Shown here in pieces: positions 46,021 to 58,500 of a DNA stretch of 64,000 nucleotides (its first letter is position 1; each line of letters opens with the position of its first letter). Made by a program: the position numbers and the translations under genes. The DNA comes from Plutella xylostella. Lineage: Eukaryota > Arthropoda > Insecta > Lepidoptera > Plutellidae. Where the stretch lies: positions 3,658,001-3,722,000 of the forward strand of contig NC_064010.1 of the NCBI RefSeq assembly GCF_932276165.1. The letters are read 5' to 3'. The notes under the pieces were generated by a model. The model did not search any database. It was given only the letters and a program-made list of their open reading frames with translations, and was not told where the DNA came from.

Positions 46021-46202
46021 CTGTCATATAAAAAATAACTATTACATACGCTTGAAAGTACAATATGGTATATTTATAAATTGGATTACAGATCATGTGC
46101 ACACAGCACAGACGTACATAGTTTTTTTTTCAGATTCGAAAGGCAAAACGAAAATGTTTTACAAGATGATGATGCGACAATGATGATTAACATATTTATG
46201 TA

Positions 46203-46413
46203 TATCCTAACTAATATTATAAATGCGAAAGTAAGTGTCTGTCTGTCTGTTACTCTTTCACGCCAAAACTACTGCACGGATTTGAATGAAATTTGGTATA
46301 CATATTGTGTAGACCCTGAGAAAGAACATAGGCTTTATTATACTTTTTATCCCGGAATTCCCATGGGAAAACTTGTTAAGGCGAAGCGAAGCGCGCGGGA
46401 ACAGCTAGTATTT
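46203..46413 (-). mobile_element. RTE-like non-autonomous tail downstream of Nf1
   Basis: Reverse of the 11331 element: actaatattataaatgcgaa, (GTCT)n, tactctttcacgccaaaact and atcccggaattccc. It lies between the Nf1 stop and the exon-like segment at 45948. Confidence 0.75.
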
Positions 46414-46504
46414 ATATAACATATGGTTTAACAAGTGTAAACGTAGATTTTCTAATGCCGCACGAGTGTAAAAAGTGCCGCTCTAAATTTTCATTCCCAT
46501 CCTA

Positions 46505-49500
46505 CTAACAAGCGGCTCTGGCGGTCCTCGCCACGTGTAAGTCGTCGGGGTCGGGCGGCGGCGCGCGCGGCGTCAGCTCGTCGCCGGGCAGGCTCGTCTC
46601 CACCATCGCCTCGAGGCAGTTCACGAACAGTTCGGAGCTTTCCGCTGTGCATTGGTTCTGTAATGGAGAGGATTCGGTAATTTTAGACTTTGAAAAAAAA
46701 AATACTGAAGGATTATTCACAAAAACTCTAAAAGGCTAAGTTAAAATGAGTCAACCCTTCATTTTTATTGTTTCTATATCTACGCGCCTTGTTAGTCCAC
46801 TTTTGAGGGCTCATTTTTCAATAGTCAGATTAAAGTTTTCTGAGGAATAATTCTGATGCTGTCGCGTCTGAATGTATGTATTAGACAGTGACAGCATATA
46901 TTTTATTCCTCAGATAAAATTTATCAGAATATGATGTGTACATCTTTTAATTTAACCATAAAAGATTGAAATTGAAAATTAAAAAATCAGCCCTTATATA
47001 AAACAATAAGATAACCTTAGTAAACGGTCCCGCGAACCGCCACAGGCCGCCGAAGCCGCAGCTCTGCATGTAGTGTAGCTGCTGTTGTGAGGCGTCTTCC
47101 GATGCTATCATGTTCTGTTCACATAATTTAAAATAAATATGAATTAAAAAGAAACTTACTATTTTAAAAGCGGAAGTTTGTGACTATGGATGATTGTTCG
47201 GGAGAACCTAAAGCGTGAAAGGTGAGCCGCCCACTTTACGCAGTTTAGTTTTTAATTGGTATACTGACACAATATCAGCGCTGCAGCCATACAGGCTAAC
47301 TAGCTTTATGCTGAGTCAGAGCCTTTTCACTGCCACTGCATAGAACGTAAATAATACTGATTAAAATTCTCTTTAGTGTTGTGGAGGGCTTAGCCTATTT
47401 TTATTAGTGTATGTTGTGTATTTTACCTATTTCCCATTCCACGGGTGAAGATATCTGATACAAACAAAAACTACCCTTATTCGAATGTAATAAGGGGTCT
47501 GTCAGATGTCTTTCCCCGTGGAATGGGGTATAGTGGGTGGAACTTTATCATTGCTCCCGAGTGTAATAAACGAGTGGTACCTGTATGATGCTCTGCACGG
47601 CGCTGAGGATGACCTGGTCGTGGCAGTGCATCAGCACGTGGTTGATCTTCATGTCCAGCAGACTGTGGCTGTGGGAGACAGGGTAATATATATTATGGTA
47701 TTAGTGAGAATTTGTGGGAGACTTGTGGTAAGTTGACATGTCGATAATGAAGGCACATTTTTTTTACAGGACTAAAATTTATATTTGTGCCTTTAGAATC
47801 GACATTTATGTACATTTAGGTAATGCCGATTTGCACAAAGTAATAAATATACATTATGTAGCATTTTTTAAACCTACATAATGTATATTTATTAACCTAG
47901 AATAGCTGGTATCAGTCGAAAAAGGAAGGTATTGTGCACACCTTGAGAAAAGCAAGGTAAATTAAAAGGTAGATACTTACATAACTGGAAACACTTTAGG
48001 GAAAACCACCGATCCTTCCGCCAGGTACTGATACAGAATTCTGATTTCGTCTTCATCTGAAATTAAATGTGCTTTATAATAACAGAGAATCACGCTTATA
48101 AATCTTAATACACAAGCATTCAAATGTATGAGGCAGTCCGCGACTATATAACTCGAGCCCATAAGCTTTCCAACCTACATATGCGGCAGTGGAGAAAAAA
48201 ATGGCAAAAACGGTATTCGAAACTATAGCGAACCCGAGCTTGAGATAGCACAAATCCGCTCGCTTCTTTCATGTTTTAGTAAACATTGCAAGATTATTGT
48301 GAATTCTATTATCAATGAATATAGAGAATACCATTTCTGTATATCTCACCAGTAGTATACTTGACTAAGGTGGCAAGCACAGAGAGCGCCAGCGCCTGCG
48401 ACGTGAAGTCGCTCAGCACGGCCGGGTCTAGCAGGCTCATTATACTATTAACATGTCTATTATACTAGATACTCCTAGTGTACATACTGCGCGTGTCAAA
48501 ACTAGTCAAAAGGTTGAGCATTTCTCTCCGTACATCCGTCCGTTTTCCGTCTTTCATTTAGTTCCGTACAGCTGTCATTATCAGTGTCAAAAATCGGCAC
48601 GGGTGGTTTTCATGGTATCTACTACAATAAATAGTCGTCTGTGAGCAGGCTGTTGGTCTCCATGGTGGATTAGTCTTTATCTGTATGTCTCAATAGATAT
48701 AGCAATATCTCACCAGTAGTATACTTGACTAGTGTGGCGAGCACAGTAAGTGCCAGCGCCTGCGACGTGAAGTCGCTCAGCACGGCCGGGTCTAGTAGGC
48801 TGTTGCTCTCCATCGTGGACGAGTCCTTGTCTGTTGACGTTTGCTGTGGGGGGTAAGGAGAGAAATGAGAAATTATTTATAAAGATTTTAGAACACTTGG
48901 TACATGGTCTCTGTACCTAGCTATATGCCTATTTATAGTGGTATTGACAACCACTAGAAGCGGATTAGACACGGTGAGAGGATTATCCAGTCAGATAAAA
49001 CGACAAGGTAAGATAAATACAATTAATAAAAGAAACTCTTTTAATTAAAAATAAATAACATAGTTTATTTAGATTTTTGTGGCATATATACTACTGGGAT
49101 ATGTGCAAAACTGACCAATAATTGTTATCTGCACGAACCTGCACCTCTATGCTGCAGTAAACACTTCTGTGTAATCGGCCCTACTATAAAAAAATGGGAC
49201 CGAGCTATGATCCCTGTGGTAAACCTACTAAATACCTACGCGTATATGGGAAGAAATAATGATTATATTACGACCAGTTCAGTAAGGCCTCAAATTGAAG
49301 CAGAAGCTATTTTAACTATACAAATAACAATAGAAACAGCGGTAAGTATTGCATTTTGTGTCGTTGTTAACCTTGTCAAATGCGTTACAAGGTTTTGGAT
49401 GATGGTTACATAATTTACTAATTGGTCTTCATTTAAGTAATATGTCATTCCAAGTAGATTAACACTTTTTTCCTAAATGAGTAACACTTATTCAAAGTTT

Positions 49501-52500
49501 TACTATTCTCTGTTATATAATAACAAGGCATTAGTTTGTTACTATTGTCACTTCTGCCAAGAATTTAATATAGACATGACGTATAATTTTGACACTTACA
49601 ATGTATCAGGGGTGTTAATGATCTAACAGACTATGGTGAAACTAGACATTATTATGTTAAAAAGCAACTACATTATTACCTTAGTAGCCGTTGGTTCCGG
49701 GAGATCGCTATCTCCAGATTTAGTAGATGGAGGGCGCTCGGTGCTCTCCTCGAGGCTGCCCGGGGAGGTGCGGCCGTCGTCTTCTACCACCTGTGGAGGA
49801 AATATTAATGTATAAGAGGAAGATAGCCAATTTTTTATTACCATACTTCATTGTATAGAAAAGTAGATAAGATTTCAAGGTTTAGGTTGTTTTGTGCTGC
49901 TAAGGAGGCAGCGCGCAGCGGCATATCCAGTGAAGAACCGTTTTAATATAGTCCAGGGTATATCTAGGGATAAGAAAACATAGCGTGGGATGCCCTACTG
50001 CTCACTATGGCAATGACCCTACCAGGTAGTGGCTGATAATGAACAAGGACAAAAGTGTTGCGTTGCTCTTTGAGAAAAGTCTATGTCCAACAAGAGGCGT
50101 CTTGTTCTTCTTATTTCTTTATTTATTCATTCACTGTATTGCATACCAAACAAAAATAGTCTTAAAAATAGGTACAGAACAGGGGAAATAATATTACGAG
50201 TATGTAAACAAAGGCAGACTTACGCCTAAATGCGATTTGTTACAATCAACAAAATTTTCAAATTTCACCTCAAACCCGCTATCGGAGTCCTGGTTCTCAG
50301 CTCGTCCCGCGCACCCATGCTGCATGCTGTGCGCGCGGCCCTCGCTGTCCTGTTATACACATAGTTGGCATTAGATCACGGTATAAACGCCGGTGGTGTA
50401 GCGATTGTTCTGAATAGTCTGCGTATCCATTTTGACGTTTTTTTACACTCGTGTGTGATTTGATGGTTTTTGAATTACGTAATATCTCAGTGAAGTATGT
50501 ACCAGATACGTTACTGACGTGGTTTTCAGACTTTAGATGTATGACCTCTAATTCACAAATGAAATAAGCATTAATAAATAGATAACATAGCAGTTATTTA
50601 TGCAGTTATTTTTTGTCAAATCAAGTTAGTAGATATTGTTCATCCGTGTTCGTTAGAGCTGCATAGAGAAATATACCTTGTTTATACATTCAGAACAATC
50701 GCTTATTGTGTAGCCAGTTTATGTATAAACATTCGCTGTGAAGTGGTGGTAGCATTGCTATGTTGTGACCCCTGATCAATAGGGGAATACAGTCGTAACG
50801 GTACAATGAAGCTGATTTTATAGCAACACATTTTACATTTAGTGCAGTTGAAATCTTTTACCTTTTAGCGAAAATAACCTTTCGTTTTTGCTAAGTATGA
50901 GTCGTTAAGCGGGGAGTACCGCAAAATCATGGTTTATTTGGAAATAAAATTTTTGTTGTTACCTACAGCACTAAAAGTAAGATTTGTCTAAGCAAAAAAT
51001 CAGTCCAGTGTACCTCTTCGTAGCTGTAAAGGCGCATGTATATTTTTATAAAATATTGTGATGGTGTTATTTATATTTTGAGTCTAATTTTATTGTTTGT
51101 ACAGTGCTGACTATAGTGTGTTCACTCCGGCTAAACTTACCTGATTTCAATAGTTACCTATTTTTTTTGAATAAATCTTATCATAACATAAATTTTATTC
51201 TAATTTTGTAATTTTTTGAAAGCTACCAATTTGAATTTGGGATATACACATATACAAAACACACCGGGATTTCCAAACATTAAAGGGTATATGTATTAGT
51301 AAAAAGGGGAGAGCAATAATATAATAACATTTAGAAATATTTATAAAAGTGGAGGGTTAGGGTGGGGCCAGCTAAGGTTTTATAACTACTGGAGGAACAC
51401 TAGGGGAATATAATAGTAAGAAAATGCATTTAGTAAATTTTATCTATTTGGGGCATTGTGTCGATTTTTCTAATTAATCGCCTGACCGATGAAAGATTGT
51501 CTTTATGTTTCATCGCATCATGTATGGTATAAGATAATATGTTGTTCTCAAATAAAATATAATATTCTAAACCGTGACTATTAAAAAATACCAAACATTT
51601 TATATGTAATGACTATAAGGTGTAAACTTGAATATATTTTGAATACATAAATGCATAATCTTACCACATACTAAACATAATAATAATAATAATATAATCT
51701 ATTCAAATCGAATCAAAGGGAAACCTACATTTACTTCAATTGAAAAATCTTGTAATTTATTTTATTTATTTAAATCTATGAACTATTTTCGCAAAGCGAC
51801 GCTGTTAGTTATTTGTTGGTTTTAGTGGTTTTGTATTGTTTATATCAGCCAGTATTTGATAACTAGAGGCGTAGATGTGATTTAGAATAAAAAAGTGTTT
51901 TTTTATAATGTTGTGCAATAGTAAATGGTTTTGTCGTAGATTACATCGTAAATTGATCAATCATAATGTTTATAGTAATAATTATCAGTGTAAATAATAT
52001 ATGACAATTTATAGCGTAGATAACGTAACAGGTAGTGCAAAAGTGGTGTAAACCAGGTGTTTATCAGTCAATCGCAAAAGTGTATTAATAAATAAATAGA
52101 TTACCCTTGGAGGGGCAATCGTATCTTTTGAAGTTGGCACAGAAAATGAACGTTGTGTCTTAAAAAGCATCCTAGCAGACGTCTATTAACGTAAAGCAGT
52201 GCACAAGCATTACCCCAGAATACACAAAGACAAAAAGAAAACATAAACCATTTATGCAATATTCGTTACAATATATTTCCAAGTGCGTCAAAGTTGAGTG
52301 TAAAATTTGCAAGAATAAATTTAGATTTTTTGATAACGAATATTAGCATAAAATCAAGGGTATACCAGGGGTAGGACGTGTACGGAAATAATGCATACAA
52401 ACGATTAATCGTCAACCAAGTCCAACAACAGTTGCGTGAAAAAACACAAGGTGATATAGAATGATGAGGACGATAGACCGTGGACCTAGTGTACTGAAAG

Positions 52501-55500
52501 ATAAAGTTGAGTATTGAGTAGAGACGCTTCAATGACAGATGAGGAAAATTTAACTAAAGATTCCCTTTGCCCATGTATCAAGGGGCTTATCGCAATGTTT
52601 AAATATAAGGGTAAATGTAAGGGTGCTATTTTGTTATTGAAAAAGGAGTTATTGTTTGTGAGATCAGTAAACTGTGCAAAAATAGATAACAGTACGCAGT
52701 ACACGAAAGCACTCTCTGTTCCATCACTCTCATAACCCAATTGATCAATTTTAGACACAAAGCTAGAAAGCTAGGTGCAGGACCAAATTATTTAATGTTT
52801 TTTTTTTGCCATCAAGTGAACATTCTTAATATTTTACATACACACTTGAATCATTTAAAATATGTTGCCAATTTTAACTCATCTGTCATTAAAACTAAGA
52901 AGATACAACACAATAAACCATAGATATAATGTAATATGGAGCTACATACTGCACTAATACTTAACAAATACAAGAGACCAATGTATATAATAATAATTAT
53001 TATGTGTGATCAAGAAAGAAACCAATTATTCAGCAGCTTTTTTAAATTTACTTATTAGGCCAATGGATTTCGTAATTTTGTACATTTGAATATATTTTTC
53101 TTACTTCACTCATGCATTTTGCAAAATACACACGTAAATGAATTTATTTTATCGAAAAGAAGATATAAGTATCATTGCCATTCCAGAACTAAACATTGAC
53201 AACATAATTTGGCAGAATCATTCGAGCTAATGAGAGTTTTTGACATTACCTGTTTCAAAGTCTTATGTTTCATAGTTTTAAGTTATAGATAGCGCTAGTA
53301 GAAGTCGTATATAAGATTTTGCAAAAATGGTAATAGTGAGGCGAAACTTAAGCTGAAAGTGAATTTCCAACAATCCTTGGTCAAAAGTTGTTCAGAATAA
53401 GACTTTACTCAAGGTCTTTCATATTACTAAATATACCACTTTTACAACATTATTTCACACATTTAAGAGCGCCATCTATGACTTCATACAAAGTTTTTAT
53501 ATATGTAGATAGTTTGTATTAAAAACTATCAGAAAATTTGTTTTTCACTTGAGTGTGAAATATGCGCAAATGGGTTTGTACATTACCTGGTGTGTCATGT
53601 TCATGAGGTGCGGGCTGTGGCCGCCGCTGCTCGACGACTGCATTGTGGGCGATTTACCTGCATTTATATATTTACTGTCAGTTTAATGAATAATAATTTA
53701 ACTTTATAAGGTCTCAAACAACAAAAAAATGGTATTTTGTGGAAATTATAGATTCATAAATTCAATAGTGCGCGATCACAAAAATAAAGCATATGTTATA
53801 AAGACAAAAACAATATAAGGACAACATTCGTATGTGTCATCACAAAAGCGTCCCCACTCAGCATAATGCTATGACAAATACCTCCGTGCGCGGAGGAGAT
53901 GGCGGCCTGGTCCAGCACGTCCCAGGACTTCTGTCGGCGGCCGTGGCACTACAATCATCACAAAAACTTCCCTACTCAGCATAATGCTATGACAAATGAC
54001 AAGTACCTCCGTGCGCGGAGGAGATGGCGGCCTGGTCCAGCACGTCCCACAACTTCTGTCGGCGGCTGTGGCACGACTATCATTACAAAAGCGTCCCCAC
54101 TCAGCATAATGCTATGACAAGTACCTCCGTGCGCGGACGAGATGGCGGCCTGGTCGAGCACGTCCCAGGACTTCTGTCGGCGGCCGTGGCACAAGGTTCA
54201 TTACAAAAGCGTCCCCACTCAGCATAATGCTATGACAACAGTACCTCCGTGTGCGGACGAGATGGCGGCCTGGTCCAGCACGTCCCAGGATTTCTGCCGG
54301 CGGCCGTGGCACGAGGCTAGTGAGGAGGCGGGCGGCTGGATCAGCATGGATGACTGGGGAGATAAGGGTCGTTAGAATCGAAGGTGGTTAAAAGTTAAAT
54401 AAATAATTTATAACGGGTGTAATTATGTAGTTATTGGTATTTGAAAAAAATTGCTTTGTCGGGCTGTACTATTAAGCAGAATGTACAGATGATGATGATA
54501 AAGCGGTAAGCATTTACTGGAATTAAAGTAAAGTAAAGTAAAAAACGTTTATTAACAAATTGTTCAATTACATTAAAATCATTAAAATATGCACTATTTG
54601 ACTTCTGCAAGAAACATAGGAAAATCCACAAGTATACTTGGCACTGCTCCTTAAACTCTTGCACAAAATAACTTTTTCCTCCGTAGAACGACGTAAATAA
54701 ACGTCACTAGATCGTGATTCGCGATTAATACGGCGCTGAGAGATTAGAACGCGTATTGCTGAGGCAATCTATCGAAGTCGATAACGGATCCGTGCCGCGG
54801 GCTCAGCAATTTTTATTGCCAGTAGGTAAACGAACCGCCGAAATAATACCCGATCATACCTGCTGATAGTCGATGGTGGGACAGTAGTGGTCACAGTTGT
54901 CGGGCAGCCATTTTGGCAGCGAGTGCTTCACGTGACAGCGCGAGCGGACCTCCTCGCTCTGACACACCAGCGCTGTGGGCAGAAGTACTGGTTATACAGG
55001 ATGGTTCATGATTGTGTGAGCAGGAATGAGGTAACGCAACTCGTTAATAAAAAATGGGCATAAAATACAATATAGTTTATATTTTTAAAACGTAGTTTAT
55101 ACTTTATCAAAATCATGTGTGGGTTCGTGTGTTACTTCTTCATTGGTTTACATAATTTGTGTCTGAAAAACCACCCTAATTACCTGTAAGATCGAAGGGA
55201 CAGTATCGACGTAGCTCTAAATTTGTCAGCTTGGGCGCCGGCAGCGATGGACACTAGAGTGGCCAGCGCGCGGGCAGTAGCCGTAGCCCGAGTGTGTGTG
55301 TGTGTGTGTGTGTGTGTGGGAGAGTTTGTTACTTATTTATAACAGGAGTGTGTATAAGTGCGTTTGTTTATTCTTTATAGGGAAGAGGGTGGCCCGATTT
55401 TGATTAAACAAAGCATGTAGATAGTCGAAATCCTGAATTAAAATGTAAGATTTTTTTGTTAATATCGTCTGTGTTTGTTTTTTACTCGTGGTACCATTTT

Positions 55501-58500
55501 TCCTGTTGACATGCTGCATTAGTGTCTTAAGATATATTCCACGTGGTCACCGATTTAAAACTTATTTATTAATTAAGTATTATCAAAGATTCCGCTAAAT
55601 ATCTTATTCTTACCTGTAAGATAAGGCACAGTATCCACCGTAGCTCTAAACTTGTCAGCCTGCGCACCAGCCGCTATAGACAGTAGAGTGGCCAGTACTC
55701 GGCCAGTGCGCGAGACAGTGGCCGCCACCGGGTGCCGGTAGCCCTTGATGAGGTGCCCTACCAGCGCGAAGTGGAAGTTGGACCGAAAACTGGAAGGAAA
55801 TGAGAAATGGTTAGGTGAGTGTGAAACGTGCTGAGATGGATTTGAAAAAGATCCGAGTATTTATTACAAGAATTTATATTCTTCTTCTTTTTCAGTCTTT
55901 AGCAGTCTACTACTGGACGTAATGGTTGTGCAATCATTATCAGCTACATTTCGTAGTCGTTACCCTATCTAGCCGGAGGGCGTCCAACACTACGTTTGTA
56001 GAAACTAAGAATGTAATTGGTTGTTACCTGAGTCCGACGGCGTGGTCCAGTTGTTTGAAATGCCACTCGAGTGGCTCTCGGGTCTCCATCATCACTTGTT
56101 CCAGCGTCTGAAAATTAAATATGAAATAATTATTACTTTATAATTATTTAATTAATCTTTAGTGTGATGTATAATCTCAGAGCAACTCACGTGTAGTCAA
56201 AAGAGACAGTGATAACTCCTAGAGTTATAACGCTAAACCCGCAATCGTGACACGTTACATCCGGAATGAGAAACAGAAACCTGGAATAATGACGTAACAC
56301 CCAGAATAACGACCCGTAGACCGTAATAATGACGCGGCACTCTTAATAATAAAGTTACACCCGAAATAGTGACGCCACTGCCCAAAATAACGAAGTGACA
56401 CTCGTAATAATGATGTAAAACCCGGAATAATGACGCGAGTAGCCAGCGAAACCCAGGACGTGAGTGGAATGCGTAACCCAGAATAATGACGAGAGTGCAA
56501 TGTAACACATCGCGTCATTTACTGTGTCGTCATCTTTCGTGAATGCAACTATACCTGCGCATCAAAGGCCCCCTGCGAGTCCAGCGTGTGCAGGTTCTGC
56601 TCCATCAGCGCCAGCCCCGCCGCGTACAGCCCGGGCTCGTGCAGCTGCAGCACCGACAGACACCCAGAATAAGGACGCGACACCCAGAATAACGACTGAT
56701 AGCCGGAATAACGATGCGACACCCGGGTTAATGATACGACACCCGGGACTACATAGCGAAACCCAGAATAATGATAAGACACCCGGAATAACACGACTCC
56801 CAGAATAACAACCCGAAATGCGGAATAATGACGTAAACGCCAGAATAATGACCTGACCCCCCAATTAATTATGCGAGACTCGAAATAATGATGCGAGACT
56901 CGGAATAATGACGCCACTCCCAAAATAATTACCGGAAACACGGAATAACGACGTGACACCCGGAATAATGTCGTAAAACCCAAAATAATGACGCGAGTGG
57001 AATGTGACACAAAGAAAATGAATCCCGGTTCTTTAATCTAGGTATAGCTCAAAAATAAGCTCATCGATGTGAAACCCGCAGTCATGAATACCTGCGCATC
57101 GAAGGCCCCCTGCGAGTCCAGCGTGTGCAGGTTCTGCTCCATCAGCGCCAGCCCCGCCGCGTACAGCCCGGGCTCGTGAAGCTGAAGCACTGATAACGAT
57201 ACCCAGAATAAGGACTTGTGGATCGGGGATTCCTGCGAACAAGGAAAAAGTTTGGTGTGAAATGTGTGGGAGTAGTTTTGGGGAGTGTGTGTAAAATCTT
57301 TTGTTGCATGTTTTACACGTATCTGCGTTTTGGAAATTAAAGAGGTATGGTGTCACCAATATACTGACTCTTGCCTTCTTATATGCTTAACGCTCAAGAG
57401 TATATAGAGCTACATATTTCGCGCCTATACACGTATACTTGCAATTACAACGAATCGATTTTTCTGTAATCATTTTAGAATGATTTTGCTCTGGTAAAAG
57501 CTGAAGGAGGTTCGGGAATAGTGTTATCTTGTTTTTTAGAGACCTATTTCGATGAATAGACGTAAATGCGCCGTTCATTTGAGTAGATTAAGTAAGTGCC
57601 CAAGTTTTTGTTGCCCCAGACAAAAGCACTGTTTATGTATTGTTACGTCCGGGTCGTGAACCCGGTCCCTTATCCGTGTTTACATATTATTATGAATATA
57701 CTCACAGGTCTTAAAAGAGGCTGCAGTCGGGTGAGGCACATTATCAGTGCTTCTAGCAGAGCGAGGTCGTTGAACGACTCCAGCGCTTTCACTAGAATGC
57801 GGAGCAGTTGCTTCATGTCCGCGTCCGTTATGTTCTTACCTGGGAATTAGAGACGGTTGAAGTTTTGAATTATTTTTCCCCAAGGGCCGAAAAGACGTCT
57901 TTCTTTTACGAATAAAAAAAAGATTTACTTATCCCTTTTTAAAAGCACGATTGGCTTTGAAAGTAGGTAAGAAATATCTGAAAACATTGGTGGATATTGG
58001 AGGATATAAAAAATCGTGCATTTTAAATGCATTTATACAATAGATGAATTTCAAGTAAAAAACTTCCCGACATAAGCGCCTGATTATATTTACGGGTGAC
58101 AGACGTAACTCTCAATGCAGTAATCATAATAGATAATGTTTATGTCAGGATATGGTTTACTTAAAAAATAAGTTCAATTAACTTACTTATACATCCGAAC
58201 ACAATGAGAGCTCTCGGCTGCAGCGCCGGGTTGAAGCAGAAAGCAAAACTCTTTGCTAGTGATGTCCTGTAATTCAAAATAATGTATGTAAAATATGAAT
58301 TCTTAAAAATATTTTATTCGATTTAACGGATTTTACGGGAAACCATGTGCCTTCCCAAAAAAAATGTTAATCCAACATACCAAATTTAATGAAAATCCCT
58401 TCGGTAGTTTTTACGTGAACGAATAACAAACATCCATAATCACAAATTTTCGCATTTATTATATTAGTAGGCAATCTGAGTCAATACACGTGCTGTCCTT

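Noticed and set aside
52266..52758. Overlapping frames of 73-90 aa on both strands in the long Nf1 intron
   Set aside because: No known motif, poor splice sites, and Nf1 exons on both sides join in phase without them.
56233..57010. Long repetitive minus frames ([16 protein letters not shown]...) resembling a repeat protein
   Set aside because: They are translations of the minisatellite in an Nf1 intron; they have no start, splice context or constant period.
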